The notes under the pieces were generated by a model that saw only the letters and a list, made by a program, of their open reading frames with translations, ran no database searches and had not been told where the DNA came from. Of a stretch of 64,000 bases of DNA, positions 45,840-54,581 are shown piece by piece (position 1 is the stretch's first letter; each line of letters opens with the position of its first letter). A program made the translations under genes and the position numbers. Origin of the DNA: CBDCWO01 sp965223405 (GTDB lineage Bacteria > Bacteroidota > Bacteroidia > Chitinophagales > Saprospiraceae); NCBI GenBank assembly GCA_965223405.1, contig CBDCWO010000006.1, forward strand, positions 3,162,001 through 3,226,000. The letters are read 5' to 3'.

Positions 45840-45864
45840 CTTATTTCTATTATCATTACTTATT

Positions 45865-46545
45865 ATGATATTTCCTATTGGTGATGATCAGGTGCAAGGA
45901 GGATACAAGCCTTTGTTTTCCTATACCTTTATCCTGTTGAATGTCTTGATCTTTTTTTATCAAGTGACGCTCGGGGAAAGCCAGCTTCAAGGTTTTGTTT
46001 ACCATTATGGTTCTATCCCTGCGGAGATCGTATCCGGAGAGGATTATTTTACACTTCTTACCAGTATGTTTTTGCACGGAGGATGGATACACCTGATTGG
46101 AAATATGTTATTTCTATGGGTGTTTGCGGACAATATTGAAGCTATTATCGGCAATATGGCTTTTATCGTATTTTATATCCTGGGAGGGTTGGCAGCAGCT
46201 GGAGTACATACCTTATTTAATCCGGATAGTGTGGTGCCGGCTGTCGGGGCCAGTGGTGCCATCTCAGCAGTCCTAGGTGCCTACCTGGTGATGTTTCCTT
46301 CATCCAGAGTCAAAGTTGTGGTGATCTATTTTTTTCGTTCCTTTCTTATGCCTGCTTACTTTTTTCTAGGAATCTGGATCGTACAGCAACTTATCAGTGG
46401 GCTGCTTGCTTTGGGACCATCCTCAGCGCAAAGCGCAGGTGTGGCCTGGTGGGCTCACATCGGCGGGTTTTTGTTTGGAGTGATAAGTGGAATTTTAATT
46501 CGTATATATATCATGAAAGGAACTCAAGGACAAAGGATGCTGTAA
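45865..46545 (+). CDS. rhomboid family intramembrane serine protease
   Basis: Third rhomboid in the window, 226 residues. It has HGGWIHLIGNMLFLWVFG-like loop and helix (here WVFADNIE), the catalytic serine in VGASGAISAVLG and the histidine in WAHIGGFLFG, both standard. It follows kdsD closely and may share its transcript. The 248-base gap that follows (46546-46793) contains only the small palindrome TCTCAATTGAGA and the pheS promoter. Confidence 0.92.
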   Translation: MIFPIGDDQVQGGYKPLFSYTFILLNVLIFFYQVTLGESQLQGFVYHYGSIPAEIVSGEDYFTLLTSMFLHGGWIHLIGNMLFLWVFADNIEAIIGNMAFIVFYILGGLAAAGVHTLFNPDSVVPAVGASGAISAVLGAYLVMFPSSRVKVVVIYFFRSFLMPAYFFLGIWIVQQLISGLLALGPSSAQSAGVAWWAHIGGFLFGVISGILIRIYIMKGTQGQRML

Positions 46546-46765
46546 TCAGTAATGGGAACGGTACAATAACCTTCCAGAAGTCAAGTGACCTACAAACCTC
46601 GTTTTGTAACAAAAAAAAGGAATCTCAGCAGCTCCAATATTAATCTCAATTGAGATGAGGTTGAATTACTCTTGGGTCACTAACCTTTAAGCCTCGATGT
46701 TAAACTTAGTTTTTAAACGGCTTCATCATCTTCCATGGATTATCTCTTTCTTGTTATTTTTTGAT

Positions 46766-46773
46766 TAATTTTG
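46766..46773 (+). promoter_or_regulatory. -7 element upstream of pheS
   Basis: TAATTTTG matches TAnnTTTG and ends 20 bases before the pheS ATG at 46794. No leader peptide or T-box-like fold is visible. Confidence 0.5.
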
Positions 46774-46793
46774 CCGGTTCAAGATAGATAAGT

Positions 46794-47825
46794 ATGGTAG
46801 ATCAGCTTTTTGACCAGGTAGCTCAATTGCTAAAAGAAACTCAAGACACACCAATATTGGATAAGGATGCCCTTGAAGCTTACCGCATAAAATATTTAGG
46901 TAGCAAGAATATCTTAAAACCTCTCTTTGCACAAATTCGCAACGTTCCTAATGAAAGAAAAAAAGAATTTGGGCTTAAATTGAATGAAGTTAAATCCTCC
47001 GCTGAAACTCGCTATGCAACAGTAAAATCTGATTTATCCATGGTCCAGGGACCTAAACATAATCTGGATTTATTTGCACCGGCAATTTCAGCACCAGTAG
47101 GGGCAAGGCATCCGGTTTCGATTACACTTAACCGTATCATAGAAATATTCTCAAGAATTGGTTTTACCGTTGTAGAAGATAGAGAGATAGAGGACGATTG
47201 GCATAACTTTACCGCCATGAATACCCCTATGGATCACCCGGCCAGAGACATGCAGGATACTTTTTATCTTAAGGATAGCAATACATATTTACTCCGGACC
47301 CATACGTCTTCGGTACAAGCTAGAGTAATGACTAAAACCAAACCACCTATTCGAATCATTGCACCGGGACGCGTATATCGGAATGAAACGATTTCAGCCA
47401 GATCCCACTGTCAGTTTCATCAGGTGGAGGGACTATATGTCGATCGTGATGTTTCTTTCAAGGATATGAAACAAACGCTTTATTACTATGCTCGTGAGCA
47501 ATATGGACCTGACACGAAGATTCGGTTAAGACCAAGTTATTTTCCCTTCACAGAACCTAGTGCGGAAATGGATGTGTACTGGGGTTTGAATAGTGAATTG
47601 GACCACCGGATAACCAAAGGTACCGGATGGTTGGAGATTCTTGGATGTGGAATGGTCGATCCGGCTGTATTGGAAAACTGTGGGATAGATTCGAATGAAT
47701 TCTCGGGATTTGCCTTTGGAATGGGAATAGAAAGACAAGCCATGCAAAAATACCGGATCAGTGATATTCGGCAATATTTTGATAATGACATGCGCTTTTT
47801 AACTCAATTTTTTTCCGCTATTTGA
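46794..47825 (+). CDS. pheS: phenylalanyl-tRNA synthetase alpha subunit
   Basis: Catalytic subunit of the alpha2-beta2 class II synthetase. The 343-residue protein has the N-terminal coiled coil (to about 85), HPVSITLNRIIEIFSRIGF, the MNTPMDHPARDMQDTFYL block, RTHTSSVQARVM, and the motif 3 region GFAFGMGIERQAMQKYRISDIR. pheT is not adjacent. It precedes hisS by 35 bases and gatA follows, making a translation-related cluster. Confidence 0.97.
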   Translation: MVDQLFDQVAQLLKETQDTPILDKDALEAYRIKYLGSKNILKPLFAQIRNVPNERKKEFGLKLNEVKSSAETRYATVKSDLSMVQGPKHNLDLFAPAISAPVGARHPVSITLNRIIEIFSRIGFTVVEDREIEDDWHNFTAMNTPMDHPARDMQDTFYLKDSNTYLLRTHTSSVQARVMTKTKPPIRIIAPGRVYRNETISARSHCQFHQVEGLYVDRDVSFKDMKQTLYYYAREQYGPDTKIRLRPSYFPFTEPSAEMDVYWGLNSELDHRITKGTGWLEILGCGMVDPAVLENCGIDSNEFSGFAFGMGIERQAMQKYRISDIRQYFDNDMRFLTQFFSAI

Positions 47826-47860
47826 AATTAAACACAACGTAATCCGTAACATTCTTGCTC

Positions 47861-49198
47861 ATGAAAGTAAGTATTCCCAAGGGTACCAGGGATTTTGGTC
47901 CGCAACAGGTGCTTAAGCGAAAATATATATTCAATACCATTGAACGAATATTTCAAAAGTATGCTTTTGTACCCATCGAAACCCCTGTTTTTGAAAATCT
48001 ATCCACATTACAAGGGAAATATGGCGATGAAGGAGACAACTTAATCTTCAAGGTATTAAATAATGGAGATTACCTAGCTAAAGCAGATCAAGAGGCTTTG
48101 GACAACAAAGATTCCAGGTCATTGACACCCTCTATTGCCCGTCGAGGTATGCGTTATGACCTTACAGTGCCTTTTGCGCGATTTGTGGTTATGCATCAAA
48201 ATGAAATTCATTTTCCATTCAAGAGATATCAAATTCAACCGGTATGGAGAGCTGATCGCCCTCAGAAAGGAAGATATCAAGAGTTTTATCAGTGCGATGC
48301 TGATGTGGTAGGCTCGGATTCGCTGATGTATGAGTCAGAACTTGTGCAGGTGTATGATGAAGTATTTACGAAATTGAAAATACCAGTCACCATTCGAATA
48401 AATCATCGACAAATGCTGGCTGGAATCGCAGAGTACGCTGGCATAAATCATCTTTTTACAGAAATGACCACTGCCATTGATAAACTGGATAAAATCGGAG
48501 CCAATGGAGTATTGAGAGAAATGATCACCAAGGGAATACCTGAAGGCAATGCGTTGCAGGTACTGAGTCTTTTGGAAATGAATATTGAAGAATTAAAAGC
48601 AGAAATTGGTCAAACGGATCAGGGTAGTTCCGGGATAAAAGAATTGGAGCAAATATTTAAATACATCTCAAATACAAACAACCAGGTCAAATTGGACTTT
48701 ACTCTGGCCCGCGGGCTCAGTTATTATACCGGATGCATTTATGAGGTAACCACGGACATGGTAAAAATAGGGAGTTTGGGAGGAGGTGGCCGATACGCCG
48801 GATTAACAACAGTATTTGGTCTTCCCAATGTATCGGGAGTAGGCATCAGTTTCGGCGCTGAGCGTATTTATGACGTAATGGAGGAGATGGATTTGTTTAC
48901 CGATGGACTGATATCAGGAATAAAAATTCTGTTGTTGACTTTTGATGAAGAATGTCATTATTATGGTTATCAGTTGATCTTGAAATTGCGGTCACAAGAA
49001 ATACCTTGTGATATTTATCCTAAACCGGATAAATTTAAAAAGCAAATGAAGTATGCCAACGCTTTGAAAGTTCCATTTGTCGGTATCATTGGTCCGGAAG
49101 AGATGGAGAACTCTTTGATTACCCTTAAAAATATGCAAAATGGAGATCAGCAAAAGCTGAATTTTGATGATGTGGCGAAATTATTGCAACGGACATGA
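47861..49198 (+). CDS. hisS: histidyl-tRNA synthetase
   Basis: Class II synthetase of 445 residues from ATG 47861 (a TTG six bases earlier is less likely). KGTRDFGPQQ at the N-terminus, RYDLTVPFARFV, RYQIQPVWRADRPQKGRYQEFYQCDADVVG (motif 2 with the His-site) and LARGLSYYTGCIYE plus GGGGRYAGL are diagnostic. The anticodon-binding domain follows from about 345. Its stop overlaps the gatA start by four bases (ATGA). Confidence 0.97.
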   Translation: MKVSIPKGTRDFGPQQVLKRKYIFNTIERIFQKYAFVPIETPVFENLSTLQGKYGDEGDNLIFKVLNNGDYLAKADQEALDNKDSRSLTPSIARRGMRYDLTVPFARFVVMHQNEIHFPFKRYQIQPVWRADRPQKGRYQEFYQCDADVVGSDSLMYESELVQVYDEVFTKLKIPVTIRINHRQMLAGIAEYAGINHLFTEMTTAIDKLDKIGANGVLREMITKGIPEGNALQVLSLLEMNIEELKAEIGQTDQGSSGIKELEQIFKYISNTNNQVKLDFTLARGLSYYTGCIYEVTTDMVKIGSLGGGGRYAGLTTVFGLPNVSGVGISFGAERIYDVMEEMDLFTDGLISGIKILLLTFDEECHYYGYQLILKLRSQEIPCDIYPKPDKFKKQMKYANALKVPFVGIIGPEEMENSLITLKNMQNGDQQKLNFDDVAKLLQRT

Positions 49199-50625
49199 AA
49201 GCACGGTTCACTTCCTTGACCGATATCCAGAAAGACCTGAGAACTGGAAACATTACTTTTGAAAAGTTAGCATCTCATTATCTGGCTAAAGCAGAAGCAT
49301 CAAAAGATTATAATGTCTACCTCGAGATATATCACGATGAGGTCAAGACAAAATCTAAAGAATTGGATGAAAAATTTCAAGCTGGTAAAAAAATGGGAAA
49401 ACTTGCCGGCCTATTTCTATCAGTTAAAGATGTAATATGTCATGCAGGTAAAGAAGTTACAGCATCATCCGCAATCCTCAAAGGATATAAATCTCCATAT
49501 ACAGCTTCTGTATTGCAAAAAATATTGGATGAAGATGCGATTGTGATTGGCCGAGTCAACTGTGACGAGTTTGCCATGGGTAGCTCGAATGAGAATTCAG
49601 TGTATGGACCGGTGAGAAACCCTTATGACCCGCAGAGGGTTCCCGGAGGAAGCTCGGGCGGAAGTGCTGTTTCGGTAAGTCTCGATACCTGTTTATGTGC
49701 TTTGGGTTCCGATACTGGCGGTTCCATTCGACAGCCTGCTTCGTTCTGTCATCTCTATGGACTAAAACCTAGCTATGGTCGGTTAAGTAGATACGGGCTG
49801 ATTGCGTATGCTTCGTCTTTCGATCAATTGGGATTTATTGGAAGAAATATCGATGACCTGGAAAAACTTTTAGAAGTTGGTGCCGGAAAAGATATTAAGG
49901 ATGCAACCAGCACTGGACCAGAGTACCAGCAAATTAAAAAACCAATAAATACTCAATTTAAGCTGGCATATTGGGCCGGAGATTCAGCATCCGTTGATGA
50001 ACAAATTCTGAGTAGCTATCAAGATCTAATTGATAAAATCAAGGATTCGGTGGAGGCGATAGTTCCGTGTACATTTTCAACCCAGGAATATCTAGTCCCA
50101 GCATATTATATCCTGACTACGGCCGAGGCATCATCTAATTTGACGCGATTTGATGGTATCCGTTACGGACCCAGAGCAGAAGGAGATTCGATAGACGATA
50201 TTGTGTTAAATACAAGGACCAAATACTTTGGTGAAGAAGTAAAGAGGCGTTTGATGATGGGAACCTATGTCTTAAGTTCGGGATATTACGAAGCATATTA
50301 TGCCCAAGCCCAAAAAACGCGCAGCATAGTAATCAGTGAATTAAATGCCTTATTTGAAGAAGCTGATGCTATAATCTTACCTGTATCTCCGGTGTTGCCG
50401 TGGAAATTAGGAACTGTAGACCACGATCCGGTAAAAATCTACTTGGCAGATGTATTCACTGTTATAGCTAACCTGGCCGGATTACCAGCTATTAGCATAC
50501 CGGTCGGATTCTCAAAAGAAGGATTGCCAATTGGGGTACAAATTATCGGACCACGATTTAGTGAAAATCAATTGACACTCATCGCAAAACATATTGCAAA
50601 GAAAATCGTTTCTGATAGTGAATGA
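49195..50625 (+). CDS. gatA: aspartyl/glutamyl-tRNA amidotransferase subunit A
   Basis: Amidase subunit that supplies ammonia for converting Glu-tRNA-Gln or Asp-tRNA-Asn. The Ser-cis-Ser-Lys triad of the amidase signature is seen in GLFLSVKDVICH (Lys), PGGSSGGSAVSVS and GSDTGGSIRQPASF. The later LKPSYGRLSRYGLIAYASSFDQLG is GatA-specific rather than a general amidase. 476 residues; gatB and gatC are not adjacent. Overlaps hisS by four bases. Confidence 0.95.
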   Translation: MKARFTSLTDIQKDLRTGNITFEKLASHYLAKAEASKDYNVYLEIYHDEVKTKSKELDEKFQAGKKMGKLAGLFLSVKDVICHAGKEVTASSAILKGYKSPYTASVLQKILDEDAIVIGRVNCDEFAMGSSNENSVYGPVRNPYDPQRVPGGSSGGSAVSVSLDTCLCALGSDTGGSIRQPASFCHLYGLKPSYGRLSRYGLIAYASSFDQLGFIGRNIDDLEKLLEVGAGKDIKDATSTGPEYQQIKKPINTQFKLAYWAGDSASVDEQILSSYQDLIDKIKDSVEAIVPCTFSTQEYLVPAYYILTTAEASSNLTRFDGIRYGPRAEGDSIDDIVLNTRTKYFGEEVKRRLMMGTYVLSSGYYEAYYAQAQKTRSIVISELNALFEEADAIILPVSPVLPWKLGTVDHDPVKIYLADVFTVIANLAGLPAISIPVGFSKEGLPIGVQIIGPRFSENQLTLIAKHIAKKIVSDSE

Positions 50626-50678
50626 TCTGTTAAAAGTGTTAAATAAACGGCATAGATATTATAAAAAAAGTACTTTTG

Positions 50679-50718
50679 TTGTTCGTCATTGATTCATATT
50701 ACATATATTTGTAATATG
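50679..50718 (+). promoter_or_regulatory. promoter with overlapping dyad upstream of the lytic transglycosylase
   Basis: TTG (50679-50681), 22 bases, then TATATTTG (50704-50711), a full -7 match, about 70 bases ahead of the ATG at 50785. The -7 element sits inside a perfect 8-bp-arm inverted repeat, CATATTAC (50695-50702) and GTAATATG (50711-50718), which could be an operator. A second -7 match, TACTTTTG, lies at 50671-50678. Confidence 0.5.
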
Positions 50719-50784
50719 AGGATTTCAGGTTGACTAATTAGGCACAAACGAAACCTGAAGTTCGGATGATTAGAATTTAATCCT

Positions 50785-52215
50785 ATGGACATAAAAAGAA
50801 TATTGCAAAATATCTTTGCAGTCATTATATGCTTTCAACTTTTGACAAGCACACTGTGGGCTAAGCCTTCAACAGTAATGACTGAATGGTCGGAAACTGA
50901 AATCATGGAGCGTCTGTCCTCCATGTCCACTTTGGTTGAAGCTAAGGAGACCAAAGTGATTATGGAATATCTGGAAAGGTATTTGGTTAAATATCCGGCT
51001 TATACCCAAAAGTTAATTGGGAAACGTGTACTTTTTTTCCCCCTATTTGAAGAAATTTTTGCGGCCAATGATTTGCCTGATGACCTGAAGTACCTATCTA
51101 TAGTAGAGTCTTCATTACGTCCGGGTGCGAGATCACGGGTAGGTGCTATGGGGTTGTGGCAATTTATGCCCGCCACCGGAAGAATTTGTGGACTGCGAAT
51201 CAACAATCAAGTCGATGAGCGAAAAGACCCCATTCGTTCTACGGAAGCTGCAGCCGAACATTTGCAAAAATTGTATGAATATTTTGGAGATTGGGCGCTG
51301 GTATTGGCTGCCTATAATAGTGGAGCCGGAAATGTGAACCGGGCTATTAGACGTGCAGGAAGTTCGGATTATTGGGATATCAGGCCTTATCTGCCCAAAG
51401 AAACCAGAGATTATATACCAGCTTATCTTGCTGCCACCTATCTTTTCAAAAATTATGAAAAACACAATCTACAGCAGGAATTACCCGGACTTGATTTTCA
51501 GGTAACTGAATATATGAAAGTGTATCAGACGCTTTCATTTAAAAAAATTCAAGAATTAACAGGACTGGAAATGGCGGTGATCAGAGATCTTAATCCAGGA
51601 TTCAAACGCGATATAATCCCGGAATCCCACGAGGGATTTTATCTCACCTTGCCTAAGCGAGTAATATCCATTGTAAAATATCATTTGTTAAATCCGGATC
51701 ATGGAATGGAAGAAATACAGACAGGATCCGAAACGGAATATGTCTCAATTGAGCTGCAAGCATTTGCAGGAGAATCGCTGCAAGAAATCGCAGATCACTT
51801 CAAGATAAACCTTTACAATATTCAGTATTGGAATAATCTTCAAGACAATACACTTCGAGACGATCGGGAATTGCTATTATTTGTGGTTCAGGAAACCGAT
51901 AAAAAAGTGGAAGTAAATTTCCGAAGTCGCGAGCTGTATCCTGGCATCAGCCAGTTGCCTAGATTGCAATTAGAAGATGTGTTATTTATTACCTATAGCT
52001 TGAATCCTGAGGGTAAAATACCTATGTCTGAGATTGCTGAGGTTAGATCGGTTCCCGGATTCAGTAACCGAAAACGGTATGTGTTGCAAAAAGGTGAGAC
52101 GGTAAAAGACATCCTGGAAAAATTTCCCAGTCTTACTTTAACTGAATTGATGACCAGAAACAATTTAACCACTTTCAGTGAAGTGAAAACTGGTACAGCA
52201 TTGATTATTGAATAA
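50785..52215 (+). CDS. membrane-bound lytic transglycosylase with LysM repeats (MltD-like)
   Basis: Cleaves peptidoglycan glycan strands to 1,6-anhydro ends in the periplasm. The 476-residue protein has a signal peptide (about 1-26, ending LWA), an SLT domain with catalytic Glu108 in SIVESSLRPGARSRVGAMGLWQFMPATG and LAAYNSGAGNVNRAIRRAG, and two LysM peptidoglycan-binding modules near 317-365 and 430-474. There is no lipobox Cys, so it is periplasmic rather than lipidated. It stands alone between a promoter with a dyad and a terminator. Confidence 0.92.
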   Translation: MDIKRILQNIFAVIICFQLLTSTLWAKPSTVMTEWSETEIMERLSSMSTLVEAKETKVIMEYLERYLVKYPAYTQKLIGKRVLFFPLFEEIFAANDLPDDLKYLSIVESSLRPGARSRVGAMGLWQFMPATGRICGLRINNQVDERKDPIRSTEAAAEHLQKLYEYFGDWALVLAAYNSGAGNVNRAIRRAGSSDYWDIRPYLPKETRDYIPAYLAATYLFKNYEKHNLQQELPGLDFQVTEYMKVYQTLSFKKIQELTGLEMAVIRDLNPGFKRDIIPESHEGFYLTLPKRVISIVKYHLLNPDHGMEEIQTGSETEYVSIELQAFAGESLQEIADHFKINLYNIQYWNNLQDNTLRDDRELLLFVVQETDKKVEVNFRSRELYPGISQLPRLQLEDVLFITYSLNPEGKIPMSEIAEVRSVPGFSNRKRYVLQKGETVKDILEKFPSLTLTELMTRNNLTTFSEVKTGTALIIE

Positions 52216-52253
52216 AAAAAAGAGGCTACTTTGTGAAGAGCAACCTCTTTTTT
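52216..52253. terminator. bidirectional intrinsic terminator
   Basis: A 10-bp stem AAAAAAGAGG (52216-52225) and CCTCTTTTTT (52244-52253), with A-run on one side and T-run on the other, lies directly after the lytic transglycosylase stop and 17 bases from the end of the convergent hsp20 gene. It can serve both strands. Confidence 0.8.
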
Positions 52254-52270
52254 ATTTTTTTTGAAAACGA

Positions 52271-52702
52271 TTATCCAATCTCTATTTTCTTTGTTTTTTC
52301 TTTCTCAGCCACTTTATCAATAGGTAATTCTATACTTAAAATTCCATCATTATAGCTAGCTGCGATTGCCTTTTGATCCACATTGTCAGGAAGTTGGAAA
52401 TCCCTCTTAAAGGAGAGGTGCCTGAATTCTCTGCGCCGGTAATTCTTTTTTTCCTCAATTTCATCGTTTTTCTTTTCCAATGAAACCGTAAGTATTTGGT
52501 TTTCTACCATCACATTAAAATCTTCTTTTTTTAAGCCGGGTGCTGCCACTTCCAAGGTATGACCATTTTTATGCTCAATGATATTAACCGCAGGTTTTTG
52601 TGACCATCCATCATGATTCACTAGGTCATGATTAAAGAATTCATCGAATAATCCACCAAAAGGAATTCCAGGAGATCTTCTATTAAATTTAACTAAGTTC
52701 AT
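52271..52702 (-). CDS. Hsp20/alpha-crystallin family small heat-shock protein
   Basis: ATP-independent chaperone of 143 residues. The N-terminal arm has GLFDEFFNHD; the alpha-crystallin domain covers about 37-130 with PAVNIIEHKNGHTLEVAAPGLKKEDF, and the conserved strand FKRDFQLPDNVDQKAIAASYNDGILSIELP. The C-terminal tail ends KIEIG, an IxI/V motif for oligomer contacts. Expression control is probably heat-linked, but I see no CIRCE or other operator in the 318 bases upstream. Confidence 0.95.
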   Translation of the reverse strand: MNLVKFNRRSPGIPFGGLFDEFFNHDLVNHDGWSQKPAVNIIEHKNGHTLEVAAPGLKKEDFNVMVENQILTVSLEKKNDEIEEKKNYRRREFRHLSFKRDFQLPDNVDQKAIAASYNDGILSIELPIDKVAEKEKTKKIEIG

Positions 52703-53020
52703 TATTATTAGGTTTTAGTGATTAAAAGAATATTTCTAAGAATCCTTCGATCAAATGGCGTACCAATGCAAAATCCAAGTCAAAACGCCCCTAAATGCTG
52801 ACAATGTGGCCATTTGCTTCGCAACAGCATGCCAATATGGCACCAGGAGTCAAAAATGGAGATTCAAAATCGGCAATCAAAGATGAGTAGTTCTGCATTT
52901 TCCCATATCCAAAACATCCAATACTACTAAATGATTGGGTTTTATCGCCTTGCTCAAATGGTAGGAAACCTTTTAACCCAAAATGTGTTACTTTTGTAAT
53001 CTTTCTTTAAGAAAATAAAT
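52703..53020 (+). promoter_or_regulatory. divergent intergenic region hsp20 / nfu with promoter
   Basis: A 318-base gap between the divergent hsp20 and Nfu genes. On the plus strand TACTTTTG (52989-52996) matches TAnnTTTG and ends 24 bases before the Nfu ATG. No heat-shock operator, tRNA or open frame of note was seen in the remainder. Confidence 0.5.
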
Positions 53021-53632
53021 ATGGAATCAAAAGTTCAAAGTCCAATTTTACTTTATACCGAACAAACACCAAATCCGGAATCCCTGAAGTTTGTTACCAA
53101 TAGGATTTTATTTCGAGGTACAGCGGATTTTCGTGAAGAAGAACTGGCCAATAAGTGGTCACCTCTGGCAGTCGAATTGTATAAGTTTCCCTATGTAAAG
53201 GGTGTTTATATATCCAACAACTTTGTAACGGTAACTAAAGAGTTAACTTATTCCTGGGAGGATATTATGTTACTTTTGAAAGATTTTATTAAAACCTATG
53301 TGGAGGCTGAAAAAGAAATTGTCGCAGAGGGGTATGAAGAGGAAATGGAAAAGATTAAATCAACCCAGGGGGCTGTACATAATTATTCCGATGAAGAATC
53401 GGTTATTGTAGAAAAAATAAAAGATCTCATAGATACCTATGTCAAACCTGCCGTGGAGATGGATGGAGGTAATATCGAGTTTCACAAATATGAAGAAGGC
53501 CGCGTATTTGTGTTGATGCAAGGATCGTGTAGTGGATGTCCCTCTTCAACGGTTACCCTGAAAGCCGGAATTGAAGGGATGTTGAAAAGGATGGTTCCTG
53601 AGGTGCAAGAAGTAGTAGCTGAAATGGGTTAA
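53021..53632 (+). CDS. Nfu-type iron-sulfur cluster scaffold protein
   Basis: Carries [4Fe-4S] clusters to client enzymes. The 203-residue protein has an N-terminal Nfu_N domain (YTEQTPNPESLKFVTNR, FPYVKGVYISNNFVTVTK, to about 95) and a C-terminal NifU domain from about 130 (IDTYVKPAVEMDGGNIEFHKY) with the cluster-binding CxxC in GSCSGCPSSTVTLKAG. LipA at 15.9 kb is the sort of client such proteins serve (inference). A terminator follows. Confidence 0.93.
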   Translation: MESKVQSPILLYTEQTPNPESLKFVTNRILFRGTADFREEELANKWSPLAVELYKFPYVKGVYISNNFVTVTKELTYSWEDIMLLLKDFIKTYVEAEKEIVAEGYEEEMEKIKSTQGAVHNYSDEESVIVEKIKDLIDTYVKPAVEMDGGNIEFHKYEEGRVFVLMQGSCSGCPSSTVTLKAGIEGMLKRMVPEVQEVVAEMG

Positions 53633-53672
53633 TCGTAAACCCTGTTAACTAAAATAAATTATCTGTTATATA

Positions 53673-53699
53673 ATGGTATGGGTTTTCCATACCATTTTT
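53673..53699 (+). terminator. intrinsic terminator after the Nfu gene
   Basis: A perfect 9-bp stem, ATGGTATGG (53673-53681) with CCATACCAT (53687-53695), a 5-base loop and a following T-run lies 41 bases after the Nfu stop. The T-run runs into the next gene's -7 element. Confidence 0.8.
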
Positions 53700-53706
53700 A
53701 GTTTTG
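53699..53706 (+). promoter_or_regulatory. -7 element directly before the inositol-monophosphatase gene
   Basis: TAGTTTTG matches TAnnTTTG, with only four bases between it and the ATG at 53711. The preceding terminator rules out long read-through, so if the element is real the messenger is leaderless or nearly so. Confidence 0.5.
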
Positions 53707-53710
53707 CACT

Positions 53711-54508
53711 ATGAAGGACTTATCAAGCATTACTCACCAGGTAATCAGCGCCGTACAGGACGTTGGGTATTTTATTCAACAGGAATCTTTAAAATTTGCG
53801 GCATCAGATGTTGAAGAAAAATCCTTAAATAGCTTAGTAACGTATGTAGACAAAACTTCTGAAGAACTACTTACTCAAAGATTACAAAAGATAATTCCTA
53901 CTTCCGGGTTTATTACCGAAGAAGAGGTCACTCAGGACGAAATGAAGGAATTTACCTGGATCATCGATCCTTTGGACGGAACTACAAATTTTATTCATAG
54001 GCTGCCATTCTATTGCATAAGTGTTGCATTGCAGATAGGAGGGAAAACCGTACTTGGGGTTGTTTATGAAATGAACCACAAAGAAATGTATCACGCCATT
54101 TCCGGACAGGGTGCATTCTTAAACAAAAAGCCAATTCAAGTCAGTAAAACCAAAAATTTGAAAGATGCGATCATCGCCACCGGGTTTCCATACTATGATT
54201 ACTCAGGATTAGAAGCCTATCTGTCCACCTTTGAGTATTTTGTAAAAAATACCAGAGGGGTAAGGAGATTTGGAAGTGCCGCGATGGATCTGGCCTATGT
54301 CGCCTGCGGACGGTTTGATGGGTTTTTTGAATATGGTCTGAATGTGTGGGATGTAGCCGCCGGTATCTTGTTGGTACATGAAGCAGGTGGAAAGTTGCAA
54401 GATTTCACCGGTGGTGAACAGTATTTGGATGGAAACCGGATAATTGCTTCTAATTCGTATTTAGCGATGCGTATAAGCAATATTACCGGTCAGTATTTCT
54501 CCTCGTAA
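53711..54508 (+). CDS. inositol-monophosphatase family enzyme
   Basis: Mg-dependent phosphatase (SuhB/HisN-type) of 265 residues. The metal site is complete: GFITEEE around 59-65, WIIDPLDGTTNFIHRLPFY, and WDVAAGILLVHEAGG near 216-230. Substrate may be inositol-1-phosphate, a sugar phosphate or histidinol phosphate; the sequence does not decide. It is isolated by a terminator upstream and is convergent with lpxH. Confidence 0.92.
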   Translation: MKDLSSITHQVISAVQDVGYFIQQESLKFAASDVEEKSLNSLVTYVDKTSEELLTQRLQKIIPTSGFITEEEVTQDEMKEFTWIIDPLDGTTNFIHRLPFYCISVALQIGGKTVLGVVYEMNHKEMYHAISGQGAFLNKKPIQVSKTKNLKDAIIATGFPYYDYSGLEAYLSTFEYFVKNTRGVRRFGSAAMDLAYVACGRFDGFFEYGLNVWDVAAGILLVHEAGGKLQDFTGGEQYLDGNRIIASNSYLAMRISNITGQYFSS

Positions 54509-54581
54509 CCGTGAGCCAGGTTTTCGGTATGCCTTACGGATCCTAAAAATTTACCAAGAGGAGGGATTATCCATCAAGAAT

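Noticed and set aside
46546..46793. Search for a tRNA or T-box leader before pheS
   Set aside because: No cloverleaf, TTCGA-type arm or T-box sequence could be found; the palindrome TCTCAATTGAGA alone is not enough.
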